Source of the DNA: Leifsonia sp. Leaf336 | Lineage (GTDB): Bacteria; Actinomycetota; Actinomycetes; Actinomycetales; Microbacteriaceae | Assembly (NCBI RefSeq): GCF_001423695.1 | Contig: NZ_LMOZ01000001.1 | Location: 310,001 to 374,000 of the forward strand | Direction of reading: 5' to 3' | DNA: 64,000 nucleotides | Part shown: positions 31,727 to 43,190 of the stretch, in pieces | Layout: the number at the start of each line of letters is the position of its first letter | Numbering within the stretch: the stretch's first letter is position 1 | Position numbers and translations under genes: made by a program | Notes under the pieces: model-generated | What the model was told of the DNA's origin: nothing | The model's input: only the letters and a program-made list of their open reading frames with translations | Database searches by the model: none

Positions 31727-32278
31727 ATGGAACTCACGGACGTTCACGACGACCTGACCGAGATTCTCATCACAGAGGAGCAGATCCGCTCCCGCATCGC
31801 CGAGCTCTCCCGCGAGGTGGAGGCCGACTACGCCGGCAAGGACGTCCTGCTGGTCGGCGTCCTCAAGGGCGCCGTCATGGTCATGGCCGACCTGTCCCGT
31901 GAGCTCCGCATCCCCGTGACGATGGACTGGATGGCCGTCAGCTCGTACGGCAGCGGCACCGCCTCCAGCGGCGTCGTGCGCATCCTGAAAGACCTGGACA
32001 CCGATCTCAGCGGCAAGACCGTGCTGATCGTCGAAGACATCATCGACTCCGGGCTCACGCTCTCGTGGCTGCTCGCGAACCTGCACAGCCGCGGCCCGGA
32101 GTCGATCGAGATCTTCACCCTGCTGCGCAAGCCGGAGGCCGCCCGGGTCGAGATCGACGTCAAGTACGTCGGCTTCGAGATCCCGAACCAGTTCGTGGTC
32201 GGGTACGGCCTCGACTACGCCGAGCGCTACCGCAACCTCCGCGGCGTCGGCATCCTGGCCCCGGCCGTCTATAGCTGA
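31727..32278 (+). CDS. hpt: Hypoxanthine phosphoribosyltransferase
   Basis: A 183-residue purine salvage enzyme making IMP or GMP from hypoxanthine or guanine and PRPP. The PRPP loop VLIVEDIIDSGLTL lies around 102-115; VGVLKGAVMVMADL and the KYVGFEIPNQFVVGYGLDY hood are typical. It follows tilS by 17 bp and probably shares its transcript. Length is normal. Confidence 0.96.
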   Translation: MELTDVHDDLTEILITEEQIRSRIAELSREVEADYAGKDVLLVGVLKGAVMVMADLSRELRIPVTMDWMAVSSYGSGTASSGVVRILKDLDTDLSGKTVLIVEDIIDSGLTLSWLLANLHSRGPESIEIFTLLRKPEAARVEIDVKYVGFEIPNQFVVGYGLDYAERYRNLRGVGILAPAVYS

Positions 32279-32349
32279 CGAGGGCCGCAGCGGTGCGCTG
32301 ACCCGCTCGTCCACTTGTGCAGCCGGCTCAGGAGTGATCCGATGTCCGC

Positions 32350-32700
32350 ATGCCTGACGAACCCACCGAGCTCTACCGACGCTGGCTGGCCGCGTGGAGC
32401 GACCGGCACGCCGCGCTCGAGCCGATCATCGCGGCCGAGGCCGTCGGGCACTGGCCGGAGGGTGACGTCGTCGGGCCGCGCGGGTTCGCCCGCGCGATCG
32501 CCGAGACCGTCGACCAGTTCGACAGCGTCGAGTTCGACGTGCAGGCCGGCCCACTCGTGGACGACGGGATCGTCGCGGCGCGCTGGGTGGCCACCTGCCG
32601 TATGGGCGACGAGACGATGGCCTTCGCCGGGCACGACTTCGTGCGCGTCGCCGACGGGATGATCGCCGAGTACTGGCCGGCCATCTTTCCCGTCACCTGA
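32350..32700 (+). CDS. SnoaL-like (NTF2-fold) protein
   Basis: A 116-residue protein with the pattern of a SnoaL/NTF2-like cone: LYRRWLAAWSDRHAALEPIIA helices, then DVVGPRGFARAI, VDDGIVAARWVATC and IAEYWPAI strands. Many relatives are orphan small-molecule isomerases or binding proteins; no catalytic residues stand out. It is inserted between hpt and ftsH. ATG 32350 has AGGAG too far upstream, so the start is not certain. Confidence 0.75.
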   Translation: MPDEPTELYRRWLAAWSDRHAALEPIIAAEAVGHWPEGDVVGPRGFARAIAETVDQFDSVEFDVQAGPLVDDGIVAARWVATCRMGDETMAFAGHDFVRVADGMIAEYWPAIFPVT

Positions 32701-32799
32701 CGCGTCCTCCGGCATGGTCTCTCGCGCCCGCAGCCGTAAGCGCGCCCAGAGCGAACACGCAGCCGACCCACAGCGCTCAGGCGGTACTGTGGTCGCACC

Positions 32800-34803
<2,004 letters not shown>

Positions 34804-34815
34804 GCCGCGCGCCGC

Positions 34816-35391
34816 ATGACCGGTTTCGATCGCGCACGCATCGAGGCGGCCGTCGCCGAGATCCTCGCCGCCATCGGCGAGGATCTGTCGCGTCCGGGGC
34901 TGGCCGAGACGCCATCGCGTGTCGCCGACGCCTACGAGGAGTTCTTCGCGGGCGTCGGCGTCGACGCGCGTTCGCAGCTCGGTGAGCCCGTGCCGCTGGA
35001 GGGCGCGACGGCCGAGACGGTGATCCTGCGCGACATCCGGTTCCGCTCCGTGTGCGAGCACCACCTCCTCCCGTTCCTCGGCGTCGCGCACGTGGCGTAC
35101 CTGCCGGGGGAGGCCGTGATCGGTCTCGGCCGCATCCCGCGCGTGATCGAGACCCTGTCGGCCCGACCGCAGCTGCAGGAGCGGCTCACCGAGCAGATCG
35201 CCGACACCATCGAGAACGGCGCCGCGGCCCGCGGCGTACTCGTCGTCCTTGACGCCTCCCACGAGTGCGTGACGACCCGCGGCGCCCGGCAGACAGCGGC
35301 CTCCACGGTGACGATCGCCGCGCGCGGAACCTTCACCGAGCCGGCAGCCCGCGCCGAGCTCATCGCCCTCATCGGCCGGGGCGTCGCGTGA
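34816..35391 (+). CDS. folE: GTP cyclohydrolase I
   Basis: A 191-residue enzyme that converts GTP to dihydroneopterin triphosphate, the first step of folate synthesis. Zinc ligands are in CEHHLLPFLG (Cys80, His83) and in SHECVTTRGA near residue 150. It begins 12 bp after ftsH and leads a folate operon (folE-folP-folB-folK). Confidence 0.97.
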   Translation: MTGFDRARIEAAVAEILAAIGEDLSRPGLAETPSRVADAYEEFFAGVGVDARSQLGEPVPLEGATAETVILRDIRFRSVCEHHLLPFLGVAHVAYLPGEAVIGLGRIPRVIETLSARPQLQERLTEQIADTIENGAAARGVLVVLDASHECVTTRGARQTAASTVTIAARGTFTEPAARAELIALIGRGVA

Positions 35392-35428
35392 CCACGCCTG
35401 CCGGCCGCGCGCGGAGGGGTGCGCGGGC

Positions 35429-36232
35429 GTGACTCTCATCATGGGCGTGCTCAACGTGACGCCCGACTCCTTCAGCGACGGAGGCCGGTGGCTGGAACCG
35501 GACGCCGCCGTCGCGCACGCGCTCGACCTGGTCGCCCAGGGCGCCGACCTGATCGACGTCGGCGGCGAGTCCACCCGCCCGGGCGCCGTTCGCGTCGACC
35601 CGGTGGAGGAGCAGGCGCGCGTGGTGCCGGTCATCCGCACCCTCGCCGGGCTCGGCGTGACCGTCAGCGTCGACACGCTCAACGCCTCCACCGCCCGGGC
35701 GGCCGCCGACGCGGGCGCCGCGATCATCAACGACGTCTCGGGAGGCCTCGGCGACCCCGGGATGCCCGACGCCGTCCTCGACACCGGCCTCCAGTACGTC
35801 GTCATGCACTGGCGCGGCCGGCTCGACGCCGCGGACTCCCGCGCGGTCTACACCGACACCGTGGCGGAGGTGCGCCACGAGCTGTCCGCCCGGGTCACCG
35901 ACCTCCTCGACCGCGGCATCGACCCGGCCAAGCTGGTGCTCGACCCCGGTCTCGGCTTCTCGAAGAACGCGACTCACAACTGGCAGGTGCTGGCCGGCCT
36001 CCACGAGTTCGAGACCCTCGGCTACCCGGTGCTGATCGGCGCCTCCCGCAAGCGATTCCTGGGTGCGCTGCTGCCGGAGGACGCCGCAGTGGAGGACCGC
36101 GACGCCCCGACCGCGGTCATCTCCGCCCTCGCCGCGCAGGCGGGCGTCTGGGCCGTGCGCGTTCACGACGTGGCGTCGACGCGGATCGCCCTGGATGTCG
36201 TGCGGGCGTGGCAAGCTGGACGCGATGACTGA
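35429..36232 (+). CDS. folP: Dihydropteroate synthase
   Basis: A 267-residue TIM-barrel enzyme that joins p-aminobenzoate to dihydropterin pyrophosphate; target of sulfonamides. The first motif MGVLNVTPDSFSDGG (about 5-19), GGESTRPGA and SRKRFLG near the end are all present. GTG 35429 is the start. Overlaps folB by eight bases. Confidence 0.96.
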   Translation: MTLIMGVLNVTPDSFSDGGRWLEPDAAVAHALDLVAQGADLIDVGGESTRPGAVRVDPVEEQARVVPVIRTLAGLGVTVSVDTLNASTARAAADAGAAIINDVSGGLGDPGMPDAVLDTGLQYVVMHWRGRLDAADSRAVYTDTVAEVRHELSARVTDLLDRGIDPAKLVLDPGLGFSKNATHNWQVLAGLHEFETLGYPVLIGASRKRFLGALLPEDAAVEDRDAPTAVISALAAQAGVWAVRVHDVASTRIALDVVRAWQAGRDD

Positions 36233-36623
36233 ATCCGATGCCGCGACCGCCTCGCTGCGGCCGACGGACGCGATCGTGCTGACCGGGCTGCGCGTGCGCG
36301 CTCACCACGGGGTGTTCGACTTCGAGCGCGAGAACGGCCAGGACTTCGTGGTCGACGTGACCGCGCACCTCGACCTGTCGCCGTCCGCGGTCTCCGACGA
36401 CCTGAGCCGCACGGTGCACTACGGCGAGCTCGCGGTCGAGGTCGCCGACGCCGTGCGCCGCGACCCGGTCGACCTGATCGAGACCGTCGCCGAGCGCGTC
36501 GCCGCTGTGGTGCTCGCCCACGAGCCCGTGCACTCGGTCGAGGTGACGGTCCACAAGCCCGATGCACCGATCGAGGTGCCGTTCGACGACGTCGCCGTGC
36601 GCATCCTCCGGGGCCGGTCGTGA
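36225..36623 (+). CDS. folB: Dihydroneopterin aldolase
   Basis: A 132-residue enzyme that cleaves dihydroneopterin to hydroxymethyl-dihydropterin and glycolaldehyde. The motif LTGLRVRAHHGVFDFERENGQDF (about 19-41) and the later LIETVAERVA and VTVHKPDAPI segments are diagnostic. ATG 36225 is inside the end of folP, which decides the start; the stop overlaps the GTG of folK. Confidence 0.95.
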   Translation: MTESDAATASLRPTDAIVLTGLRVRAHHGVFDFERENGQDFVVDVTAHLDLSPSAVSDDLSRTVHYGELAVEVADAVRRDPVDLIETVAERVAAVVLAHEPVHSVEVTVHKPDAPIEVPFDDVAVRILRGRS

Positions 36624-37177
36624 ACGCCCCGCGTCCGGAACGTCTGCGGGTCGGGTCGCCGGCGGTGCTGGCGTTCGGCAGCAACCTGGGCGACCGCGCC
36701 GCGACGATCCGGGAGGCCTTGCGGATGCTCGGCGACGACGCCGGCCTCCACATCGAGGCGGTGTCGCGGCTGTACGAGACGCCGGCGCTCAAGCCGGAGG
36801 GCATCTCCGACGAGGCGCCCGCCTACCTCAACGCCGTCGCCCGGGTGCACACGATCCTCGACCCGCTGGCCCTGCTCGCGGCCGTCAACCAGGTGGAGGA
36901 CGCCCTCGGCCGCGTGCGTCACGAGCGCTGGGGCGACCGCACGATCGACATCGACATCGTGGACTACGGCGGGATCGTCGCCGACGACGACCCGCGCATC
37001 GTCCTCCCGCACCCGCGCGCGCACGAGCGGGCCTTCGTGCTAGTGCCGTGGCTCGACGTCGACCCGGATGCGGTGCTCGCCGGGTACGGCCCGGTGGCGG
37101 CGCTCGCCGCGGCCGCGACCGACCCGGTGACGCTCTACGACGAGCGCGGCGACGACGACGGGAGGACCCGCTCGTGA
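36620..37177 (+). CDS. folK: 6-hydroxymethyl-7,8-dihydropterin pyrophosphokinase
   Basis: A 185-residue kinase transferring pyrophosphate from ATP to hydroxymethyl-dihydropterin, supplying the folP substrate. LAFGSNLGDR (about 17-26), RHERWGDRTIDIDI and LPHPRAHERAFVLVPW are the family motifs. It is coupled to folB (GTGA) and to the following DUF3180 gene (GTGA). Confidence 0.96.
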   Translation: MNAPRPERLRVGSPAVLAFGSNLGDRAATIREALRMLGDDAGLHIEAVSRLYETPALKPEGISDEAPAYLNAVARVHTILDPLALLAAVNQVEDALGRVRHERWGDRTIDIDIVDYGGIVADDDPRIVLPHPRAHERAFVLVPWLDVDPDAVLAGYGPVAALAAAATDPVTLYDERGDDDGRTRS

Positions 37178-37650
37178 AGCGCACCCGTCCGACCTCCCTC
37201 ATCGGGCTCGGCGTGGGTGGCGTGGTCGTCGGCTTCCTGCTCGAGCTCGCGGCCTCCGGTATGGGCGTCGCCGTGTTCGTTCCGCCACTGACCCTCCCGA
37301 TCACGCTCGTGGCGGTCGCGATCATCGTCGTCGCCTTCGCCATCCCGATCCGGCGCGCGGTGCGGGGGCGCAGCTCCCGCCGCATCGACCCGTTCCAGGC
37401 GATGCGCATCGTCGTGTTCGCCAAGGCGTGCAGCCTGAGTGGCGCGCTGCTGACCGGTGCGGGCCTCGGCATCCTGCTGTACCTGGTGACCCGGGACGTG
37501 CTCCCGGCCTCCAACGCGGTGCTGCTGACGGCGCTGGGAACGGCCGGCGCGATCATCCTGATGATCGCGGGCCTGATCGCCGAGTTCTTCTGCACCCTGC
37601 CGCCCGATGACGACGACGATCCGGAGACCGCCCGTGTCCGCTCGCATTGA
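37174..37650 (+). CDS. DUF3180 membrane protein
   Basis: A 158-residue protein with four predicted membrane helices (two near 10-60, two near 85-145) and an acidic tail. DUF3180 proteins occur after folK in actinobacteria; function unknown. GTG 37174 overlaps the folK stop. Its end overlaps the following PH-domain gene by 17 bases. Confidence 0.85.
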   Translation: MKRTRPTSLIGLGVGGVVVGFLLELAASGMGVAVFVPPLTLPITLVAVAIIVVAFAIPIRRAVRGRSSRRIDPFQAMRIVVFAKACSLSGALLTGAGLGILLYLVTRDVLPASNAVLLTALGTAGAIILMIAGLIAEFFCTLPPDDDDDPETARVRSH

Positions 37651-38119
37651 CCTCTCCGTCGGAGAGTGGAACCGCGTCTCGCCGAAGTATGTCGTCGTGG
37701 TGGTCGTCAGCACCCTGCTCACCGGGCTGGTGCTGAGCGCTGCGTCGGTGTTCCTCTGGCTCGTCGCTGGCTGGTCGTGGGCGTGGATAGCGCTGATCGT
37801 GATCGTGGTCGTCACGCTGATCTCGCTGTTCGTCGCCAACCGCCGCACGCGCTCGATCGGCTACCGTCTGCGTGACGACGACCTGCTGTTCCGCCGCGGC
37901 ATCATGTACCAGCGGTTCGTGTCGGTGCCGTACGGGCGCATGCAGCTCATCGACATCACGCGCGGGCCGGTCGGGCGCATGCTGGGCCTGGCCGACCTCA
38001 AGTTCGTGACGGCGGCCGCGTCGACCAACGTCGTCGTCCCCGGGCTTCCGGAGGCCGAGGCGGCCGAACTGCGCGACCGTCTCGTGGAGCTGGCGGAGAG
38101 CCGCCGGGCGGGACTGTGA
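37634..38119 (+). CDS. bPH2 domain membrane protein (YdbS type)
   Basis: A 161-residue protein with two N-terminal membrane helices (about 20-65) followed by one bacterial PH-like domain (about 75-150; IGYRLRDDDLLFRRGI, VPYGRMQLIDITRGP are typical). GTG 37634 is preferred because GGAG lies seven bases upstream; ATG 37607 is in frame but has none. It is paired with the larger YdbT-type gene, as in many firmicutes and actinobacteria. Function unknown; a link to resistance to bacteriocins has been reported for the firmicute family. Confidence 0.85.
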   Translation: MSARIDLSVGEWNRVSPKYVVVVVVSTLLTGLVLSAASVFLWLVAGWSWAWIALIVIVVVTLISLFVANRRTRSIGYRLRDDDLLFRRGIMYQRFVSVPYGRMQLIDITRGPVGRMLGLADLKFVTAAASTNVVVPGLPEAEAAELRDRLVELAESRRAGL

Positions 38120-39846
38120 GCCTGCAGGGGCAGCCGGGCGCCCCGCAGCCGGAGGCGCCGCTGCCCGGTGGCCCGCTCAGCGCGGCGGAGCGCGCCGCCG
38201 AGCATCTCACCGACGGCGAGTGGCATCGCCTCCACCCCGCGACGCCGCTGCTGCGCGGCGGCATCGTGTTCATCGCGGTGCTCGGCTTCGTGCTGTCGAA
38301 CCTGCGCGAGCGGCTCGTGAGCTTCTTCGTCGGCGCACCCGACGTCGGCGGCGACCCGATCGACGCGATCGTCAACCACGGTTGGGAGGGCTGGGCGCTG
38401 CTCGGCATCGCCGTGGTGCTGCTCGGCTGCCTCGCGGCGTTCTACGTGTCGTGGCGGATGCACAGCTTCCGGATCACCGACGACGCGGTGGAGGTGCGCA
38501 GCGGCATCCTGTTCCGCACGCAGCGCAAGGCGCGACTCGACCGCATCCAGGGCATCAACATCGTGCGGCCCCTGCTGGCACGCATCTTCGGGGCCGCGAA
38601 GCTCGACATCACGGTGGCGGGTCACGACGCCAACGTGCCGCTGGCGTACCTCGGCTCGGTGCTGGCCGACGGGCTGCGGTCAGACGTGCTGCGGCTCGCC
38701 TCCGGCGTGCGCGCAGCGGAGGCGGCTCAGGCCCAGGGGGTCGAGGGCGTCGCCGGCGTCGGTGCTGCGAACCCAGCCGGCGCGGGTACCGGTCCGGTGC
38801 CCCCGGCCTCCCGCAGCGCTCAGGTGGGCGACTTCATCGGCCAGCGCGTCAACGACTTCCTCGCCCCCGAACTCGACCCGAACGCCGCTCCGCCCGAGTC
38901 GGTCGTCAAGATCCCGCCGCTGCGGCTCGCGGGCTCGCTGGTGCTGAGCGGCTTCTCGATCTTCGTGGTCGTCGTGATCGTGCTGCTGGTGATCGGGTCG
39001 GCCGGAGGGGCGCCGTGGCTGCTCATCGTCGTCCTGCCCGGCCTGATCGGCTCCGCCAGCTTCTACATCAACCGCTTCACCAAGTCGCTGCGCTACTCGA
39101 TCGCGGGGACACCCGACGGCGTCCGCGTGGGCTTCGGCCTCCTGAGCACGAGCAACGAGACCCTCCCGCCGGGCCGCGTGCACGCGGTGGAGGTGCAGCA
39201 GCCGCTGCTGTGGCGCCCGTTCGGCTGGTGGCAGATCCGCATCGACACCGCGGGTCACTCGCGCGAGAAGGGCGCTGCAGGGCAGCCGAACACGACCATG
39301 CTGCCGGTCGGCGACCAGGCCGACGTGGCTCGCGTGCTCGCGCTCGTGCTGCCGACGTTCACCGCAGAGCACAGCGACGCCGTCCTGCAGGGGATGACCT
39401 CCCGCGGTCGTGACGACTTCACCGGCAGCCCGCGCCGTGCCGCGTGGCTGCGGCCGTTGTCGTGGCAGCGCACCGGGTTCCGGATGGTCGACGGCGTCGT
39501 GCTGCTGCGCCGCGGCTTCGTCTGGCGCAGTCTCGCGATCGTGCCGCTGGCCCGGCTGCAGAGCCTCGAGCTCCAGCAGGGGCCGATCGACCGGCTGCTG
39601 GGGCTGGCCGAGACGCGATTCCACACCGTCTCGGGGCCGGTGCGCCCGCGGCTCGGCGCGATGGACTCCACGATCGGCGTCGACCTGTTCGAGACGGTGG
39701 CCGCGCGGGCGGTGGAGGCCGCGGCCCGCGACCGCAGCCACCGCTGGGGGGTGCACGGCCCCGCTCCCGCTCCCGCTCCCGCTCCTGCTCTGGACCAGCG
39801 CATCGAGTCCGCACCTCGTAACGACACCCCTGGGGAGGACGCATGA
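38116..39846 (+). CDS. Multi-domain bPH2 membrane protein (YdbT type)
   Basis: A 576-residue protein with three copies of the bPH2 module (about 105-200, 320-400 and 470-550) and membrane helices near 45-65, 95-115 and 275-330. The copies share the pattern R-I-x-D-x-x-V-x-x-R-x-G-I and L-D-R-I-Q-G-I. The C-terminus holds a Pro/Ala repeat encoded by repeated GCTCCC. GTG 38116 overlaps the upstream stop, and its stop overlaps the next ATG. Confidence 0.82.
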   Translation: MSLQGQPGAPQPEAPLPGGPLSAAERAAEHLTDGEWHRLHPATPLLRGGIVFIAVLGFVLSNLRERLVSFFVGAPDVGGDPIDAIVNHGWEGWALLGIAVVLLGCLAAFYVSWRMHSFRITDDAVEVRSGILFRTQRKARLDRIQGINIVRPLLARIFGAAKLDITVAGHDANVPLAYLGSVLADGLRSDVLRLASGVRAAEAAQAQGVEGVAGVGAANPAGAGTGPVPPASRSAQVGDFIGQRVNDFLAPELDPNAAPPESVVKIPPLRLAGSLVLSGFSIFVVVVIVLLVIGSAGGAPWLLIVVLPGLIGSASFYINRFTKSLRYSIAGTPDGVRVGFGLLSTSNETLPPGRVHAVEVQQPLLWRPFGWWQIRIDTAGHSREKGAAGQPNTTMLPVGDQADVARVLALVLPTFTAEHSDAVLQGMTSRGRDDFTGSPRRAAWLRPLSWQRTGFRMVDGVVLLRRGFVWRSLAIVPLARLQSLELQQGPIDRLLGLAETRFHTVSGPVRPRLGAMDSTIGVDLFETVAARAVEAAARDRSHRWGVHGPAPAPAPAPALDQRIESAPRNDTPGEDA

Positions 39847-40643
39847 ATGCCGCCGCACGCTCGGGTCGTCTGGGCCTCGGCATCGTCGGAGCCGGGAGGG
39901 TGGGGCCCGTGCTCGGCGCCGCCCTGGCCGGCGCGGGGCACGCGATCGTCGGCATCTCGGCGGTGTCGGCCGAGAGCCGCGAGCGCGCGCAGGCCATGCT
40001 GCCGCAGGCGCCGATCCTCGACGTGCCGACTCTCGTCGAGCGCAGCGAGCTGGTGATCCTCGCGGTTCCCGACCTCGAGCTCCCCGGGCTGGTGGCCGGG
40101 CTCGCCGCGACCGGCACCTGGCAGCCCGGCCAGCTCGTCCTCCACACGGCGCCCGCTCACGGAGTCGGTGTGCTGCGCCCCGCCGCCGAGGCCGGCGCCA
40201 TCCCGCTCGCGGTGCACCCCGCCCTCGAGTTCACGGGCACGAGCCTCGACCTCTCCCGGCTGGGCGAGAGCTGGTTCGCCGTCACCGCGCCGGCGCCGGT
40301 GCTGCCGATCGCGCAGGCCCTGGTGGTCGAGATGGGCGGCGAGCCCGTGGTGATCGCCGAGGAGGACCGGCCCGCGTACGCGGAGGCCATCGCGACCGCC
40401 ACCGCCTTCTCGCGCTCGATCGTGGAGCAGTCCACCGGCATCCTCGCCGGGATCGGCGTGGAGAACCCCGGGTCGTTCCTCAGCTCGCTGCTGCGCTCGG
40501 CCGTCGACAACGCGTTGACGCGCGCCGGCGCACCGAGCGCGCTCGACGTCGGCCTCCTCGACGAACTGAAGGAGGGCGGCGTCCGGCCCGGCGACGGCCC
40601 GGCGGACGACGACGGGCGCGGCTGGTTCCTGCGCGGCGAGTAG
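39843..40643 (+). CDS. DUF2520 Rossmann-fold dehydrogenase-like protein
   Basis: A 266-residue protein. An NAD(P)-binding Rossmann fold starts with GIVGAGRVGPVLG (about 13-25), followed by a helical DUF2520 domain (about 150-260) with a HPALEFTG motif near 120. It looks like the 6-phosphogluconate-dehydrogenase-like or ketopantoate-reductase-like superfamily. Because it precedes panC and no panE is seen here, a role as ketopantoate reductase is attractive but unproven. Coupled to the PH gene upstream by a four-base overlap. Confidence 0.75.
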   Translation: MNAAARSGRLGLGIVGAGRVGPVLGAALAGAGHAIVGISAVSAESRERAQAMLPQAPILDVPTLVERSELVILAVPDLELPGLVAGLAATGTWQPGQLVLHTAPAHGVGVLRPAAEAGAIPLAVHPALEFTGTSLDLSRLGESWFAVTAPAPVLPIAQALVVEMGGEPVVIAEEDRPAYAEAIATATAFSRSIVEQSTGILAGIGVENPGSFLSSLLRSAVDNALTRAGAPSALDVGLLDELKEGGVRPGDGPADDDGRGWFLRGE

Positions 40644-40650
40644 CCTGGAT

Positions 40651-40674
40651 GCGGCCTCCCGAGACGGAGGCCGC
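40651..40674 (+). terminator. Hairpin between the DUF2520 gene and panC
   Basis: GCGGCCTCC (40651-40659) pairs perfectly with GGAGGCCGC (40666-40674) around CGAGAC, just after the DUF2520 stop. There is no T run; it could terminate or attenuate transcription into panC. Confidence 0.5.
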
Positions 40675-40727
40675 GCACCAGCACAGAGACCAGCGCAGTA
40701 CCGAACCAGCACAGAGGAGACCCGTTC

Positions 40728-41603
40728 ATGCCGGACGTCGTGACCACCATCGCCGAGCTGCGCGAGCGTGTCGCGAGCGCCAGGCGGGAGGCCGCCCTCG
40801 ACGGCCCGGTCGACGCACCGGTCGGCCGGGTGGTCCTCGTGCCCACGATGGGCGCGCTGCACCGCGGCCACCTGCGGCTCGTGAGCCGTGCGCGCGACCT
40901 CGGCGGCCTGGTCGTCGTCTCGATCTTCGTCAACCCGCTGCAGTTCGGGCCGGGGGAGGACCTCGACCGCTACCCGCGCACGCTCGACGCCGACGTGGAG
41001 GCCCTCGAAGGCCTCGCCGATCTGGTGTTCGCGCCCACGGCCGCCGAGATGTACCCGCACGGAGCGACCTCCACCCGGGTCACCGCCGGCGACGTCGGCC
41101 GAATGTTCGAAGGGGCGTCGCGGCCGGGGCACTTCGACGGCATGCTCACGGTCGTCGCCAAACTGCTCAACATCGTCCAGCCCGATGTCGCGGTCTTCGG
41201 CCAGAAGGACGCCCAGCAGGTGCACCTGGTGGGCCGCATGGTCGACGAGCTCGACCTCCCGGTCACCATCGCGGTGGTCGACACCGTGCGCGAAGACGAC
41301 GGGCTCGCCCTCTCGAGCCGCAACCGCTATCTCGACGACGACCAGCGTCGTGCGGCCGTCGCGCTGTCGCAGGCGCTCGCCGCGGGCGCAGAGGCCGCGT
41401 CGGCCGGGGTTGAGGCCGCGCTCGCCGCCGCGACCGCGCGCGTGCAGGCCGAGCCGGTCGTTAAACTGGACTATCTCGCGATCGTCGATCAAGACACGTT
41501 CCTCGAGGCGGGCGCCGACCTCCACGGCCCGGCACTGCTGCTGATCGCCGCGCGCGTCGGCTCCACCCGCCTGATCGACAACGCCAGGATCGCACTGGGC
41601 TGA
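40728..41603 (+). CDS. panC: Pantothenate synthetase
   Basis: A 291-residue ligase that joins pantoate and beta-alanine with ATP, giving vitamin B5. Signature: VPTMGALHRGHLRLV (about 34-48) and FVNPLQFGPGEDLDRYPR. AGAGGAG precedes the ATG. It follows the DUF2520 gene after a hairpin and precedes lysS by 56 bp. Confidence 0.96.
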   Translation: MPDVVTTIAELRERVASARREAALDGPVDAPVGRVVLVPTMGALHRGHLRLVSRARDLGGLVVVSIFVNPLQFGPGEDLDRYPRTLDADVEALEGLADLVFAPTAAEMYPHGATSTRVTAGDVGRMFEGASRPGHFDGMLTVVAKLLNIVQPDVAVFGQKDAQQVHLVGRMVDELDLPVTIAVVDTVREDDGLALSSRNRYLDDDQRRAAVALSQALAAGAEAASAGVEAALAAATARVQAEPVVKLDYLAIVDQDTFLEAGADLHGPALLLIAARVGSTRLIDNARIALG

Positions 41604-41659
41604 GCGCAGCCTCCCGAACCACCGACACACACCGCCACCCGCCGGAACGGAAAGACACC

Positions 41660-43168
41660 ATGACCGAAGCGCCGCCCACCGACCTCACCGACGACGAGAT
41701 CAGCGAGCAGAAGGCCGTCCGGCTGGCCAAGCGCGAGCGCCTGATCGCCGAGGCCGGCGACGCGGGCGGCGGCGCCTACCCCGTGCACGTGCCGGTGACC
41801 ACCACCATCCCCGAGGTGCGCGCCGCGTGGGGCCACCTGGAGGCCGACCAGGCCTCCGGCGAGACCGTCGGCCTCGCGGGCCGCGTCGTGCACCAGCGCA
41901 ACACCGGCAAGCTGTGCTTCGCGGTGCTGCAGTCCGGCGACGGCTCCCGCATCCAGGCGATGCTCTCGCTCGCCGAGGTGGGCGAGGAGTCGCTCGTCCG
42001 CTGGAAGGAGCTCGTCGACCTGGGCGACCACGTGTACGTCTCGGGCGAGGTGATCTCCAGCCGCCGCGGCGAGCTGTCGATCATGGTCCGCGGCTGGGAG
42101 ATCGCGTCCAAGGCGATCCTGCCGCTGCCGAACCTCCACAACGAGCTCAGCGAGGAGACGCGCGTGCGCTCGCGCTACCTCGACCTGATCGCCCGCGAGC
42201 AGGCGCGCCGCAATGTGCTCGACCGCGCGGCGGCCGTCGCGAGCCTGCGCAGCACCTTCGCCGCGCAGGGCTTCGTGGAGGTCGAGACGCCGATGCTGCA
42301 GGTGATGCACGGCGGAGCCTCCGCCCGCCCGTTCGTCACGCACTCCAACGCGTTCGACACCGAGCTCTTCCTGCGCATCGCGCCCGAGCTGTACCTGAAG
42401 CGCGCCGTCGTCGGCGGCATCGACCGGGTGTTCGAGATCAACCGCAACTTCCGCAACGAGGGCGCCGACTCGACGCACTCGCCCGAGTTCGCGATGCTGG
42501 AGGCCTACCAGGCCTACGGCGACTACAACTCCATCGCCGACCTCACGCAGCAGCTCATCCAGGACGCCGCCGTCGCGATCTCCGGCTCGCACGTCGTCAC
42601 CTGGGCCGACGGCACCGAGTACGACCTCGGCGGCCAGTGGGACCGCATCCGCATGTACGACAGCCTCTCGGAGGCCATCGGCGAAGAGATCACGCCCGAG
42701 ACGCCCATGTCGCGCCTCCGCGAGCTCGCCGCCCAGGCGGAGATCGAGGTGCCGCACCCGCTGCCCGGCAAGTACGTCGAGGAGCTGTGGGAGCACCACG
42801 TGAAGTCGGGGCTCGTGCGCCCGACCTTCGTGATGGACTTCCCGGTCGACACCAGCCCGCTGGTGCGCGCCCACCGCTCGCGCGACGGCGTCGTCGAGAA
42901 GTGGGACCTCTACACCCGGGGCTTCGAGCTGGCGACGGGCTACTCCGAGCTGGTCGACCCCGTCGTGCAGCGTGAGCGCTTCATCGAGCAGGCCCGCCTG
43001 GCGGCGGCCGGCGACGACGAGGCGATGCGCCTCGACGAGGAGTTCCTGCGTGCCCTCGAGTTCGGCATGCCGCCGACGGGCGGCATGGGCATGGGCATCG
43101 ACCGCCTCCTGATGGCCCTCACCGGCCTCGGCATCCGCGAGACCATCCTCTTTCCGCTGGTCAAGTAG
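41660..43168 (+). CDS. lysS: Lysyl-tRNA synthetase, class II
   Basis: A 502-residue class II enzyme charging tRNA-Lys. The N-terminal OB fold binds the anticodon (about 60-170). The catalytic core (about 180-500) has motif 2 (FEINRNFRNEGADSTHSPEF) and motif 3 (GMGIDRLLMAL). Length is normal for the actinobacterial form. A long palindrome follows its stop. Confidence 0.97.
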   Translation: MTEAPPTDLTDDEISEQKAVRLAKRERLIAEAGDAGGGAYPVHVPVTTTIPEVRAAWGHLEADQASGETVGLAGRVVHQRNTGKLCFAVLQSGDGSRIQAMLSLAEVGEESLVRWKELVDLGDHVYVSGEVISSRRGELSIMVRGWEIASKAILPLPNLHNELSEETRVRSRYLDLIAREQARRNVLDRAAAVASLRSTFAAQGFVEVETPMLQVMHGGASARPFVTHSNAFDTELFLRIAPELYLKRAVVGGIDRVFEINRNFRNEGADSTHSPEFAMLEAYQAYGDYNSIADLTQQLIQDAAVAISGSHVVTWADGTEYDLGGQWDRIRMYDSLSEAIGEEITPETPMSRLRELAAQAEIEVPHPLPGKYVEELWEHHVKSGLVRPTFVMDFPVDTSPLVRAHRSRDGVVEKWDLYTRGFELATGYSELVDPVVQRERFIEQARLAAAGDDEAMRLDEEFLRALEFGMPPTGGMGMGIDRLLMALTGLGIRETILFPLVK

Positions 43169-43190
43169 CGCCCCGCGCTTCACCACCCGC

